Shown one piece after another: positions 34,711-44,656 of a stretch of 64,000 nucleotides of DNA; position 1 is the first letter of the stretch, and every line of letters begins with the position of its first letter. The stretch spans positions 186,001-250,000 of the forward strand of contig NZ_OZ245846.1 of assembly GCF_965228935.1 (NCBI RefSeq), written 5' to 3'. Below the pieces are notes generated by a model. The model searched no databases and was not told where the DNA came from. It was given only the letters and a program-made list of their open reading frames with translations. The position numbers and the translations under genes were made by a program. Source of the stretch: Ulvibacterium sp965228935 (GTDB lineage: Bacteria > Bacteroidota > Bacteroidia > Flavobacteriales > Flavobacteriaceae).

Positions 34711-36427
34711 TACCCCCTTATTTGGCATTGTCATTTTCTTTGCATTGATTTATACATTACCGATTAATGCCCAACAGGAGACCTACTGTAATCCCATCAA
34801 TATAGATTATACCTATATGATCTACAACGCGCATAGGGATCTTTCCTATCGCTCCGGGGCTGACCCGGCAGTAGTTGAATTCAAGGACGAATATTATATG
34901 TTTGTTACCCGTTCCATGGGCTATTGGCACTCTACAGATCTCACGGAATGGGATTTTATCACGCCTAAAAAATGGTATTTTCAAGGTTCCAATGCCCCAG
35001 CGGCCTTTAATTTTAAGGATTCCGTGCTCTACGTTGCCGGTAATCCATCAGGATCCATGAGCGTACTTTATTCCACCGAGCCACAAAATGGGCAATGGGC
35101 TGCAACACCCTCCATTTTGCATGAACTTCAAGATCCGGCCTTGTTTATCGATGATAATGGACAGGGTTATATGTATTGGGGTTCTTCCAATAAATTTCCG
35201 ATACGGGCCAAAAAATTGAATCGTACCAAACGATTCCGACCTTCTGAGGAAATCCATAAACTATTCAACCTGCAACCGGAAAAGCATGGTTGGGAGCGTT
35301 TTGGGGAAAACCATTCCGATACCATATTAGGCGGTTACATCGAAGGACCTTGGATGACCAAATACAAAAACAAATATTATCTACAGTATGCCGCCCCGGG
35401 TACGGAATTCAACGTCTATGGAGATGGGGCTTACGTAGGCGATTCCCCTCTGGGACCTTTCAACTATATGGCCAACAATCCATTCTCCTATAAGCCTGGC
35501 GGTTTTATCAACGGCGCGGGGCATGGTAGTACGGTACAAGGGCCCAATAATCAATATTGGCATTTCGCTTCCATGGCGGTCAATGTAAATATTGGCTGGG
35601 AAAGACGTGTGGGTATATTCCCTACTTTTTTTGATGATGATGGATTGTTGTATAGCAATACACGATTTGGGGATTATCCCCACTATGCACCTTCAGTACC
35701 CGATAAAAAAGAATATTTTAGGGGCTGGATGTTGCTATCCTATAAAAAACCGATACGGACCTCGTCCCATGTCCCGGGTTACGATCCCAAAAATATGGTG
35801 GACGAAAACATAAAGACCTTTTGGTTGGCCCAAGAAAATAATGAGGGACAATGGATCGAAATCGATTTGGAACGACCCGGTCTAGTACATGCCATACAGG
35901 TCAACTACAACGATTATAAATCCGGCATGTACGGAAAGATTCCCGGATTATACCATCAATATACCATCAAAGCCTCACTGGATGGAAAAAATTGGGAAAT
36001 TCTTGTTGATCGCAGCTCCAATACAAAGGATGTTCCAAACGATTATACCGAACTGCGGACCCCCAAAAAAGTCCGGCTTGTCCGGTACAAAAACATTCAT
36101 GTTCCCACACCCCACCTTTCCATTTCCGGACTTCGCATTTTTGGCAGGGGCAGCGGAAAACTGCCCAAATCGGTGAAAGGTCTTTCCGTAATCAGAAAGT
36201 CTGATCGAAGGGATGCCCAAATTTCTTGGATCCCGTCAAAAAATGCACAGGGTTACAATGTACTTTGGGGAATAGCCCCGGATAAACTGTACAGTTCCTG
36301 GATGGTTTATGATGATCATTCCTTGGAGCTGAAATCCTTAAATGTCAATCAGAACTATTATTTTGCCATTGAAGCCTTTAACGAAAACGGAATTTCAAAT
36401 AAATCGAAAATCATAACCGTAGAATAA
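34700..36427 (+). CDS. GH43-like secreted enzyme with discoidin-like domain
   Basis: A 575-residue secreted protein. After a signal peptide (about 1-24) comes a five-bladed propeller with the three GH43-type acidic residues: D55 in SGADPAVVE, D145 in LQDPALFI and E215 in GGYIEGPWM. Residues about 360-480 form a discoidin (F5/8-type C) domain (MVDENIKTFWLA, WIEIDLERPG, VRLVRYKNI), and the C-terminus is fibronectin-III-like. The ATG at 34700 overlaps the previous stop by 11 bp; an earlier start would lie inside the GH144 gene without a signal peptide. The substrate is open: GH43 and related families act on arabino-, xylo- or galactosides, which does not match plain beta-1,2-glucan. Confidence 0.8.
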   Translation: MRSDTPLFGIVIFFALIYTLPINAQQETYCNPINIDYTYMIYNAHRDLSYRSGADPAVVEFKDEYYMFVTRSMGYWHSTDLTEWDFITPKKWYFQGSNAPAAFNFKDSVLYVAGNPSGSMSVLYSTEPQNGQWAATPSILHELQDPALFIDDNGQGYMYWGSSNKFPIRAKKLNRTKRFRPSEEIHKLFNLQPEKHGWERFGENHSDTILGGYIEGPWMTKYKNKYYLQYAAPGTEFNVYGDGAYVGDSPLGPFNYMANNPFSYKPGGFINGAGHGSTVQGPNNQYWHFASMAVNVNIGWERRVGIFPTFFDDDGLLYSNTRFGDYPHYAPSVPDKKEYFRGWMLLSYKKPIRTSSHVPGYDPKNMVDENIKTFWLAQENNEGQWIEIDLERPGLVHAIQVNYNDYKSGMYGKIPGLYHQYTIKASLDGKNWEILVDRSSNTKDVPNDYTELRTPKKVRLVRYKNIHVPTPHLSISGLRIFGRGSGKLPKSVKGLSVIRKSDRRDAQISWIPSKNAQGYNVLWGIAPDKLYSSWMVYDDHSLELKSLNVNQNYYFAIEAFNENGISNKSKIITVE

Positions 36428-36437
36428 CATAGAGAAG

Positions 36438-38714
36438 ATGAATAATTCCAAACCTATCTTAAGCTTCCTCCTATTGTCATTTTGTTTTGGTATGACCGTG
36501 GCACAGGAACCAAGAACCATTCCGCAAGTAGAGGAACTCCTGCTAAAAATGACCTTGGACGAAAAAATAGGGCAACTGAACCTCCTTACCCCTGGGGGAG
36601 GAATTGCCACGGGATCCGTAGTAAGCAAAAATGTAGAGACGAAATTAAAAGCCGGACAGGTCGGTGGACTTTTTGGTATTTCAGGCCCTGAAAAAATGAA
36701 AAAAGCGCAGGATCTAGCCCTAAAAAACACACGCCTAAAAATCCCCTTGTTATTTGGTTCGGATGTCATCCATGGCTATAAGACCACTTTTCCCATTCCT
36801 TTGGGACTCTCCTGTAGTTGGGACATGGAGCTCATAGAAAACTTGGCACGTATCGCCGCCACCGAGGCTACCGCAGATGGCATCAACTGGAATTTTTCAC
36901 CCATGGTGGATATTGCCCGGGATCCTAGATGGGGCCGTATTGCGGAAGGTGCCGGGGAAGACCCCTATTTGGGTTCGGCAATCGCTAAGGCCATGGTAAA
37001 AGGATATCAAGGAAATAATCTGGCCGACCCAAAAACGATGCTGGCCTGCGTAAAACATCTTGCATTGTATGGAGCTTCGGAAGCCGGTCGTGATTACAAT
37101 TCCGTGGATATGAGCAAGATAAAAATGTTCAATCAGTATCTACCTCCGTACCATGCCGCCGTAGATGCGGGAGTCGCCAGCGCCATGACATCCTTTAACG
37201 ATATCGATGGTATCCCTGCATCCGGGAATCGATGGCTCATAACCGACTTGCTACGAAAACGATGGGGATTTCAAGGCTTCGTGGTCTCGGATTATACTTC
37301 CGTTAATGAAATGATCGCACATGGACTGGGCGATTTACAGGCCGTATCCGCCTTGGCATTAAAGGCGGGGTTGGATATGGATATGGTAGGCGAGGGATTT
37401 CTGACCACCTTAAAAAAATCCGTTCAAGAAGAAAAGGTGAGTGAAGCGGAGATTACCCAGGCCTGTCGAAGAGTCCTGGAAGCCAAATACCAATTAGGGC
37501 TTTTTGAGGATCCCTACCGTTATATAGATCCTAAACGACCTGCCAAGGATATCCTAAATGCGAAACATCGAAAAACCGCGAGGGAGGCAGCTGCCCGATC
37601 TTTTGTATTGCTCAAAAACCACAATGATGTCCTCCCGGTTCAAAAAAATGCAAAAATCGCCTTGATAGGACCCTTGGCGAATAACAAAAATAATATGTTG
37701 GGTACCTGGGCCCCCACTGGGAACCCCCAATTGTCCGTTCCCGTACTGGAAGGTTTCAGGAACGTTGCCCCAAATGCTACGATTACCTACGCCAAGGGCG
37801 CCAATATTTCGGACAATCCTGAACTGGCCAAGAAAATCAATGTATTTGGCCCCAGAATTGAAATAGACGAGCGCTCGCCCGAAATCCTGCTCAAGGAGGC
37901 CCTTGATCTGGCCCTGAAGTCCAATGTTGTCGTAGCCGTGGTCGGAGAGGCCACCGAAATGAGCGGGGAAGCTGCAAGCCGGACCGACCTCTCGATTCCG
38001 GAAAGTCAGAAAAAGCTCATTCGGGCACTGGTAGATACCGGAAAGCCATTGGTGCTGGTTTTGATGAGCGGTAGACCCTTGACCATTCCCGAGGAACTTG
38101 CCCTGCCTGCAAGTATTCTACAAGTTTGGCATCCCGGGGTGGAGGCGGGAAACGCTATTGCCGATGTAGTATTTGGGGATTACAATCCATCGGGCAAACT
38201 TACCGCTACTTGGCCGCGTAATGTAGGACAAATCCCGATTTACCACAGCATGAAACATACCGGAAGACCTGCCGAATCCACTGAATTTCAGAAATTCAGG
38301 TCAAACTATTTGGATGCCCCCAATTCGCCCTTGTTGCCTTTTGGCTATGGTTTAAGCTACACCACATTTGAATACTCCGGCCTAAAAATCGATAAAAAAG
38401 AAATTGGGCAGGGAGAATCGGTTAACATAAGCGTGACCCTAAAAAACACAGGGGGGTTTGATGGAGAGGAGGTTGTGCAATTGTACCTTAGGGACGTGGT
38501 CCGCAGTATTACACCTCCCCAAAAAACATTAAAGGGCTTTAAAAAAGTATTTCTTAAAACTGGTGAGACCAAAACTGTTCGCCTTATTCTAAAACCCGAA
38601 GATTTGAGATTTTATAATAGCCAATTGGAATTTGTTTCGGAGCCCGGTGTATTTGAGGTTTTCGTAGGCACGAACTCGGTCGAAACACAAAAGGTTTCCT
38701 TTATCCTAAACTAA
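36438..38714 (+). CDS. GH3 beta-glucosidase (BglX-like)
   Basis: A 758-residue secreted GH3 enzyme with signal peptide (1-22). The N-terminal barrel has the catalytic nucleophile Asp285 in GFVVSDYTS, then the alpha/beta sandwich domain (VVAVVGEATEMSGEAASR) and a C-terminal FnIII-like domain (FGYGLSYTTFEYS). In Bacteroides thetaiotaomicron a GH3 partner of a beta-1,2-glucanase cleaves sophorose, so here it would turn the GH144 products to glucose in the periplasm. Family call very secure; linkage inferred. Confidence 0.93.
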   Translation: MNNSKPILSFLLLSFCFGMTVAQEPRTIPQVEELLLKMTLDEKIGQLNLLTPGGGIATGSVVSKNVETKLKAGQVGGLFGISGPEKMKKAQDLALKNTRLKIPLLFGSDVIHGYKTTFPIPLGLSCSWDMELIENLARIAATEATADGINWNFSPMVDIARDPRWGRIAEGAGEDPYLGSAIAKAMVKGYQGNNLADPKTMLACVKHLALYGASEAGRDYNSVDMSKIKMFNQYLPPYHAAVDAGVASAMTSFNDIDGIPASGNRWLITDLLRKRWGFQGFVVSDYTSVNEMIAHGLGDLQAVSALALKAGLDMDMVGEGFLTTLKKSVQEEKVSEAEITQACRRVLEAKYQLGLFEDPYRYIDPKRPAKDILNAKHRKTAREAAARSFVLLKNHNDVLPVQKNAKIALIGPLANNKNNMLGTWAPTGNPQLSVPVLEGFRNVAPNATITYAKGANISDNPELAKKINVFGPRIEIDERSPEILLKEALDLALKSNVVVAVVGEATEMSGEAASRTDLSIPESQKKLIRALVDTGKPLVLVLMSGRPLTIPEELALPASILQVWHPGVEAGNAIADVVFGDYNPSGKLTATWPRNVGQIPIYHSMKHTGRPAESTEFQKFRSNYLDAPNSPLLPFGYGLSYTTFEYSGLKIDKKEIGQGESVNISVTLKNTGGFDGEEVVQLYLRDVVRSITPPQKTLKGFKKVFLKTGETKTVRLILKPEDLRFYNSQLEFVSEPGVFEVFVGTNSVETQKVSFILN

Positions 38715-39632
38715 ATGACAGTTCATAAATACACACATCCGATACTAGGTGTCCTATTGTTCCTAACGTTTGGAACAAATTATGCCCAAGAGCGATATTT
38801 GGATTTAATCTCTTCGGATATAGGCAGGGTTACCTATACCTATTCGGACAGCCTAAAACTCGATTTTTATTCCATAAAGGGAGATACCGTTATCGATAAA
38901 CCTCTACTAGTATTGGTTCATGGTGGCGGTTTTGCTATCGGTAAGCGGGACAACGTTTTGGAAAGCAAGTTTAGCAGGCAAATGGCGAAAAAGGGATACG
39001 CCGTTGCCTCCATAAGCTACCGATTGACCAGAAAGGGAAAATCATTTGGCTGCGATTGCCCGACCAACGAGAAAATAGAGACCTTTCTTGCGGTTTCGGA
39101 AGATGTTCTAAAGGCTACCCAGTATTTGGTGGATAGGGCTGGCGATTTAAGATTTGATAAAAACAATGTCATCCTTATAGGAAGTAGTGCAGGTGCGGAA
39201 GCCGTCTTGAATACCGCTTTCATGCAATTTCGCCATGATTTCAGGACCTTACCCTATGAGGGTTTAACGTTTTCCGGGGTAATTTCCCTAGCCGGGGCTG
39301 TTCTGGATGTAGATTACATTACCCAAAAAAACACGATTCCAACCATGTTGTTCCATGGGGAAAAAGATAATTTGGTACCCTTTGCCTCTGCTTCCCACCA
39401 CTATTGTAAAGAGACCGATCCAGGATATCTTCCGCTGGACGGTTCCAGTTCCATTGCCGATAGACTGGAAGCTCTGGATACTTCATATACCTTGGTGTTT
39501 GATCCGGAGGGGAACCATGATTGGGCCAATTTGCCATATTCCTATACCGATATGATATCCCGTTTCATCAAGAAAAACATCATCGATGGTGAATACCATC
39601 AAACCAAGATTAAGGTATCCTCCAAGAAATAA
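38715..39632 (+). CDS. Secreted alpha/beta-hydrolase esterase
   Basis: A 305-residue secreted esterase of the carboxylesterase type. The signal peptide covers residues 1-24; the oxyanion HGGG is in LLVLVHGGGFAIG, the nucleophile is in GSSAG (Ser158), and the Asp and His are in HGEKDNLVP and EGNHDW. It starts directly at the stop of the GH3 gene (TAAATG). It probably removes acyl decorations from the glycan handled by this locus. It is unrelated in detail to the esterase at 15.4 kb. Confidence 0.83.
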   Translation: MTVHKYTHPILGVLLFLTFGTNYAQERYLDLISSDIGRVTYTYSDSLKLDFYSIKGDTVIDKPLLVLVHGGGFAIGKRDNVLESKFSRQMAKKGYAVASISYRLTRKGKSFGCDCPTNEKIETFLAVSEDVLKATQYLVDRAGDLRFDKNNVILIGSSAGAEAVLNTAFMQFRHDFRTLPYEGLTFSGVISLAGAVLDVDYITQKNTIPTMLFHGEKDNLVPFASASHHYCKETDPGYLPLDGSSSIADRLEALDTSYTLVFDPEGNHDWANLPYSYTDMISRFIKKNIIDGEYHQTKIKVSSKK

Positions 39633-39634
39633 GA

Positions 39635-41272
39635 ATGGCTCAAAGATTCATTTTAATCCTGGCCATCATTTTGGTCTGCTTCTCCTGTAAGCAAGAGATG
39701 GCTAAAACACCATTGGAAAGTAAAAGGCCCAATATCCTTTTTATTATGTCCGATGACCACGCCATACAGGCCTTAAGCGCCTATGGACATCCTATAAGCC
39801 GGTTGGCCCCTACCCCCAATATTGATAGAATAGCAAAAAATGGGGCTTTGTTTACCCAAAGTTTTGTCACAAATTCCATTTGCGGGCCTAGTAGGGCGGT
39901 TATCCTTACGGGCAAACATAGCCATATCAATGGTTTCCGGAAAAATGGTGATCATTTTGATGGCAATCAGCCCACCCTGCCCAAAATGCTGAGGCAATTC
40001 GGTTATGAAACGGCCATTGTGGGCAAATGGCATTTGCATGGTCTCCCCCAGGGTTTCGATTACTGGAAAATTATCGTAGACCAGGGTAATTACTATAATC
40101 CCGACTTCATTGAAAATGGCGATACTACTCGAATAGAAGGTTATGCAACGGATATCATCACCAAGGATGCCATATCCTGGCTAAAGGAGAAAAGAAATGA
40201 TTCCTTGCCTTTCTTTTTAATGGTACATCATAAGGCACCGCACAGAAACTGGATGCCTGCACTACGGCATGTGAATATATACGACTCCGTCCAGTTTCCA
40301 TTACCGGAGAACTATTTCCCGGATTTCAAGGGCCAACGAGCGGCCCAAGAGCAGTTACAGACCATTTACAAGGATATGTATGAGGGCCACGATCTTAAAA
40401 TGACCCAGGAATTTGGTAGTACGGAACTTGCCCACAACCCGTGGGAAACTGATTTCGAACGTATGAGTCCCAAACAAAGAGAGGCATGGGACAAGGCTTA
40501 TAATGAAAAAAATAATGATTTTCACCAAGCCGGGTTAAAAGGAAGGGATCTGGCCCATTGGAAAGGGCAACGTTATCTCCAGGATTATATGGCCACAATT
40601 GCCGCCGTGGATGAAGGGGTGGGCAAACTGTTGGACTATCTGGAAAAAAGTGGATTGGATGAAAATACCTTAGTGGTCTATACTTCGGACCAGGGTTTCT
40701 ATTTGGGTGAAAAGGGATGGTTCGATAAGCGGTTTATGTACGAGGAATCCTTTGGAACACCCCTATTGATGCAGTTGCCCGGTACAATTCCCCCCAATCA
40801 AAGAATTGGAGCTTTAGTACAAAACCTGGATTTTGCACAAACCTTCCTAGACTTTGCACAAATATCCGATACGGATTCCAAAATGCAGGGTAAGTCCTTT
40901 AAGGGGTTGTTAGACGGTAGTCTGGAAGAAGACAATTTCAGGGATGTAGTTTATTACCATTATTATGATTATCCTGCGTTCCATATGGTCAAAAAACACT
41001 ATGGCATCCGGACCAAACGATATAAGTTGATGCATTTCTATGACGATATCGATACTTGGGAATTTTATGATCTGCAAAAAGATCCAAAAGAAATGTACAA
41101 TGCTATCGATGATGACGCTTATTCCAAGACAATAGCCCAAATGCGTCAAAAATTGGATAGTGTCCAAAAACACTATAGGGTTACAAAAAAGGAATTTGAA
41201 AAAGCCCCGAAGGAAAAGGTAAAACAGGCTTATGAGCAATTTGAAAAACTAAGGGGAAAACCTGTTTTATAG
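39635..41272 (+). CDS. Type I sulfatase lipoprotein
   Basis: A 545-residue S1-family sulfatase with a lipobox (VCFSC, Cys18). The formylglycine site is C83-G-P-S-R (ICGPSRAVILTGK), preceded by the metal-binding DDHAIQALSAYG. Late motifs include YTSDQGFYLGEKGWFDKR. The overall pattern resembles exo-acting glycan sulfatases such as the GlcNAc-6-sulfatase group. Activity would need an anaerobic or formylglycine-generating sulfatase-maturing enzyme, which is not in this window. It follows the esterase by 2 bp and is the last gene of the locus. Its presence implies a sulfated substrate or side chain. Confidence 0.9.
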   Translation: MAQRFILILAIILVCFSCKQEMAKTPLESKRPNILFIMSDDHAIQALSAYGHPISRLAPTPNIDRIAKNGALFTQSFVTNSICGPSRAVILTGKHSHINGFRKNGDHFDGNQPTLPKMLRQFGYETAIVGKWHLHGLPQGFDYWKIIVDQGNYYNPDFIENGDTTRIEGYATDIITKDAISWLKEKRNDSLPFFLMVHHKAPHRNWMPALRHVNIYDSVQFPLPENYFPDFKGQRAAQEQLQTIYKDMYEGHDLKMTQEFGSTELAHNPWETDFERMSPKQREAWDKAYNEKNNDFHQAGLKGRDLAHWKGQRYLQDYMATIAAVDEGVGKLLDYLEKSGLDENTLVVYTSDQGFYLGEKGWFDKRFMYEESFGTPLLMQLPGTIPPNQRIGALVQNLDFAQTFLDFAQISDTDSKMQGKSFKGLLDGSLEEDNFRDVVYYHYYDYPAFHMVKKHYGIRTKRYKLMHFYDDIDTWEFYDLQKDPKEMYNAIDDDAYSKTIAQMRQKLDSVQKHYRVTKKEFEKAPKEKVKQAYEQFEKLRGKPVL

Positions 41273-41374
41273 TCTTTCGTTCAAACTCCTTCTTCCAGTG
41301 ACTTATGATTTAGCAGCACTTTGACTCCAAGATACTAGATTCTGGCATACCCGAACATTAACTTTTGCGAACAT

Positions 41375-42385
41375 TTATGGGCTATCCGTTTCAAAATTGA
41401 TACTCCAAATACCTCTGAGCTCATTTATCCCATAACCTACGGCCTTGTCCTTTGGGTAGAGATTCCTTAATACAGCCAAGGTTTCCGGTTCAATCTGTTC
41501 ATTGGGGTTTCCATGACATTGTAGGCAGAGGGTATTGGTGGTAATCGGATAGTAGAAGTTCACTTCGCCATCCTGTTCTTCCACTATGGGCTCTACACTG
41601 TTGTCGGAAGCTATTTGTTCCTTAAAGAAATTAATATGTTCCAATTCCTTGGCATTGGCCTGATTTTTTGGATTTCGCGGTTTGTCCGATACCCTCTTGA
41701 TAACCGCGTTCTGCATTACGGACATACTATCCGTTAATGGTATCGCCTTTACATTACAGAATTCAACGGCTCCTTGGGTTCCTTTTTCGTTAATGGCCTT
41801 CATTAAGTTCCGACCCAATTGTGCCTTGGTCGCCAAGGCGTGGCCAAGCCCCTTGTTGGCATAGCGTTTTTCGGCATTGCCCGTTGTGGCGTAATCATAT
41901 TTTCCCAATGGATTTTCAGCTCCTTGTCCATCACTTTCCAGATAATTGGCGAACCAATCCGGCCGATCCAGTTCATGATCGTACATATAATGCGCAATCT
42001 GTTCAATGACCTTTTCGGGATAGGGGATATAGGGCATGCTGCCGAATCTTTTAACGGCATTGGGAATCCTGGATTCCTGTTCGGGATCGTTCAACCAGTA
42101 TACCAATGCCTCTGTAAATTGTTCCTTGGTCGTTGTGGAATCCAAATAATGCATCTTGATCATTGCCATGGGCGGAGCGATCATATGGGCTTCAGAGGCC
42201 TTTGGATTGTGACACATATAACATTCCCTTTCCATAAGCCCCTTTCCGGGATGTGCAGCCTTAGCTTCCAATGCTTCTTCCTTGGAAGTCACCCCATCCG
42301 TACTTTCCCCGGTTACTTTGACACCGTCCTTACATCCTATGATCAATACGATCGATGACAGCAAAAAAAGGATGGTATTCCTCAT
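41375..42385 (-). CDS. Diheme DUF3365 (Tll0287-like) cytochrome lipoprotein
   Basis: A 336-residue lipoprotein (lipobox LIIGC, Cys18) with two c-type heme sites, CYMCH (55-59) in a small N-terminal cytochrome and CLQCH (287-291) in a C-terminal DUF3365 domain (FNVKAIPLTD-like CNVKAIPL, RVSDKPRNPKNQA). DUF3365 proteins are periplasmic heme sensors or electron carriers. The start overlaps the stop of the HMA protein by 4 bp, so the two are translationally coupled. The link between a copper-type HMA protein and a heme protein is notable. Function unproven. Confidence 0.87.
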   Translation of the reverse strand: MRNTILFLLSSIVLIIGCKDGVKVTGESTDGVTSKEEALEAKAAHPGKGLMERECYMCHNPKASEAHMIAPPMAMIKMHYLDSTTTKEQFTEALVYWLNDPEQESRIPNAVKRFGSMPYIPYPEKVIEQIAHYMYDHELDRPDWFANYLESDGQGAENPLGKYDYATTGNAEKRYANKGLGHALATKAQLGRNLMKAINEKGTQGAVEFCNVKAIPLTDSMSVMQNAVIKRVSDKPRNPKNQANAKELEHINFFKEQIASDNSVEPIVEEQDGEVNFYYPITTNTLCLQCHGNPNEQIEPETLAVLRNLYPKDKAVGYGINELRGIWSINFETDSP

Positions 42386-42654
42386 GATTTTGATAGTCTC
42401 CCCATGGCACAGCTTACAAAAGAGCGTGTCTTGTGTGCCAAGTTATTTTTACTATCCACGGATGGGTATCCCAACGATGCCAAGGTATCCCTTGCCACCA
42501 AGGCATCTTCCGAATTTTCGTGCAAAAAAGAGACCATGGAACTTTCCGTATCCACTTCAACCCATGAAATATCATCTATTCCCGATAACTTTTCGGTGAT
42601 GGTCTTGGCACATCCGCCACACTTTAGGTTCTGTACGATAATTGAAGTTTTCAT
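42382..42654 (-). CDS. CopZ-like heavy-metal-associated (HMA) protein
   Basis: A 90-residue protein with one HMA fold: metal site CGGC (C12, C15) in NLKCGGCAKTI and the beta-alpha-beta core to about residue 68. Such proteins carry Cu(I) or similar ions. The last 22 residues (HKTRSFVSCAMGR) are an extra tail with another Cys, unlike typical CopZ. It overlaps the diheme gene by ATGA and follows the rhodanese gene by 101 bp. Confidence 0.85.
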   Translation of the reverse strand: MKTSIIVQNLKCGGCAKTITEKLSGIDDISWVEVDTESSMVSFLHENSEDALVARDTLASLGYPSVDSKNNLAHKTRSFVSCAMGRLSKS

Positions 42655-42755
42655 CTTTGGTTTTTTTATTCGACTTTATACAAGGAGTCAAAAGAATCTG
42701 TTTTTTGCAGCTGCCCTATTCCATTTTGGGTACTCAAATTTACGAAACCTTTCCA

Positions 42756-43100
42756 TCATTTCCATCGCATATAGCCCCCTTTAAGGTCATAGACTTTTGC
42801 GAATCCCATACGTACCAGTTTATGGCTGGCCCGCCTACTCCTACTTCCCGAGCGACAATACAGGTAGACCGGTTTCTCCTTGTTCATCTTACCAAAAGAT
42901 CTTTCAAAATTAACAGAATCGAAAAAATCGATGTTCACCGCATTTTTGATATGTCCGCTATTGTATTCCGCCGGGCTACGGACATCCACCAATTGCACTT
43001 TTGTATCGGATATGGCCTTGGAGTAAGTCTTTGCATCCAAGACCTCGATCTTATCCATCAGCTCCTTGGCTCCTCGAAAAAAAACATTTAAAAACGACAT
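42756..43100 (-). CDS. Rhodanese-like sulfurtransferase
   Basis: A 114-residue single rhodanese domain with the active-site loop CRSGSRS (Cys82) and the VDVRSPAEYNSGHI strand. It has no signal peptide and so should be cytoplasmic. It would carry sulfane sulfur, perhaps for a thiol or metal site. It heads the rhodanese-HMA-diheme group on the minus strand. Confidence 0.9.
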   Translation of the reverse strand: MSFLNVFFRGAKELMDKIEVLDAKTYSKAISDTKVQLVDVRSPAEYNSGHIKNAVNIDFFDSVNFERSFGKMNKEKPVYLYCRSGSRSRRASHKLVRMGFAKVYDLKGGYMRWK

Positions 43101-43428
43101 AGCTACATTTTTTATTTACAAGGAAAAATGGATAAGGAACGGCCATTCAAAAAAATGACCGCTCCTTAAAAACAACTCATCAACCAAACAATTTCGTCTT
43201 TGTATAAAGTAAAATTACAATGTATAAATAGGTCCCATGGTAACATAGGTTACACAAGCGGTATATTCTTTTCCACTTTCATTTTAGTCTGAAGAAATTG
43301 GCTCTGTTGCGCTTTGTTTTCGAATGAAAAATGACGTAGTACAGATAAGATATGCTCAATACTATTTTCCCTAAGTGTTTTGGAAAATTGTTTACGTGGA
43401 TGAGAATCAAGGGAGCAAAAATGCCTTT
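43101..43428. promoter_or_regulatory. 328-bp intergenic region with a hairpin
   Basis: No gene seen. A 14-bp stem (AAGGAACGGCCATT with AATGACCGCTCCTT, two mismatches) with an A-rich loop spans 43134-43167, 34 bp upstream of the rhodanese start. Read on the minus strand it lies in the 5' leader and could attenuate transcription. A small palindrome GTAAC-ATAG-GTTAC is at about 43239-43252. Nothing else definite. Confidence 0.4.
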
Positions 43429-44541
43429 TTAATCCTCAAGACGGGCTATAAATCCCCAATTGGTATGTTGCAGTCGCCCCATATATTTAAACCCTTTCCC
43501 TCCAAAAAAGCCGGCATCCCCTTCCGCAACGACCAATAATTCATTATCCCCTTTTTTCAGATCCAGGTTTACCCTGAACATACCGTCGAACATGCGTTCA
43601 AATTTTATCTTTTGGTAACTGAATACTTCATGGCCGTTTAACATGATCTTTACCCTGCCGACAAAATCAAAGTTCAAGATAGATTTCTTGTCCTTATCGG
43701 ATTTTAACATCTTTCTGGCCACCACAATCCCCTGGGGATATTCAAAGTATCTGGAAAAATTTACAGTTTCGTCCCGTGGATGATCTATCACCTTCCAGTT
43801 TTTGGATCGATTCGCTTTTTTGATCAATGTATCAAAATGATTGGATACACTATCCCTGGGAAATTGTTCCGAGATTTCCCATGACGTTAAAAAAGTATTC
43901 GTGCTCGGTTGGGAAGTCTTGGATTTAACGTCTGGGAGTTCTTTATAGGTAATATTGGCAAAATAGGAAACCCCGAACAAGCTCCTCAACATAAAATTAC
44001 CTCCGGCTATTTCCGAATCCAAAAGCTGAATATCCATTTGTGGCTCCGGGCTATTATTTACATAGACCTTTAAATTGGTTCCCCTGACTTCAAATGTTGC
44101 GTGGAACCATTCTAGGGAATTGACATTCGCTGTAGTCTCATAAATCGGATAATTATAAAACACCCAACTTAGGGCCCCATTGTAAATAGGGATATACTGT
44201 ATGGCTTCACGGGTACCCCCCATTCCCGGCCTAAAATAAATAAAACGATAATTGAACTTGTCCCGTACCCGGAATCCCAATCCGGACATGACCTCACCGG
44301 CAATGTCCATTTCTACTCTAAAATTCCTTACATTTTTGTCCTTGGTCAATGCAATGGACTGTTTTTTTCCATCCAGTTTAAGACTGCGTTTCCCCTTATA
44401 AATTGTATCGATATACGTTGTAGGTTTGTTTTCTTCGGATAGAATAATACATTTATCCTGTTCGAATAAAGTTTCTTGCCCATTCATGGATGGTATGAAT
44501 AAAAGAAAGGCGAAACTCAAAAAATAATGCTGTAACTTCAT
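43429..44541 (-). CDS. Secreted DUF1080-like/ConA-fold protein of unknown function
   Basis: A 370-residue secreted protein. From the ATG at 44541 it has a signal peptide (about 1-20) and a beta-sandwich (about 25-200) with motifs such as FRVEMDIAGEVMSGLGFRVR and WFHATFEVRGTNLKVYVNNSPEP, which resemble DUF1080/concanavalin-like domains. The second half is another beta-rich domain (about 230-365) with VKIMLNGHEVF, suggesting a jelly-roll carbohydrate-binding module. The longer frame to 44586 only adds residues before the signal. It faces the membrane regulator at 44657 across a 115-bp gap and is its likely target. Function unknown. Confidence 0.65.
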   Translation of the reverse strand: MKLQHYFLSFAFLLFIPSMNGQETLFEQDKCIILSEENKPTTYIDTIYKGKRSLKLDGKKQSIALTKDKNVRNFRVEMDIAGEVMSGLGFRVRDKFNYRFIYFRPGMGGTREAIQYIPIYNGALSWVFYNYPIYETTANVNSLEWFHATFEVRGTNLKVYVNNSPEPQMDIQLLDSEIAGGNFMLRSLFGVSYFANITYKELPDVKSKTSQPSTNTFLTSWEISEQFPRDSVSNHFDTLIKKANRSKNWKVIDHPRDETVNFSRYFEYPQGIVVARKMLKSDKDKKSILNFDFVGRVKIMLNGHEVFSYQKIKFERMFDGMFRVNLDLKKGDNELLVVAEGDAGFFGGKGFKYMGRLQHTNWGFIARLED

Positions 44542-44656
44542 GATTGATGATTTTAAATGAATACAATTCCAAACTAATGGAAGCAAGGTGTGGGAAGGCC
44601 TTCATTTTTCAACCATTTTCGGTTTTTTTTTGATTCATTTTTTTAAATCGCTGTAA

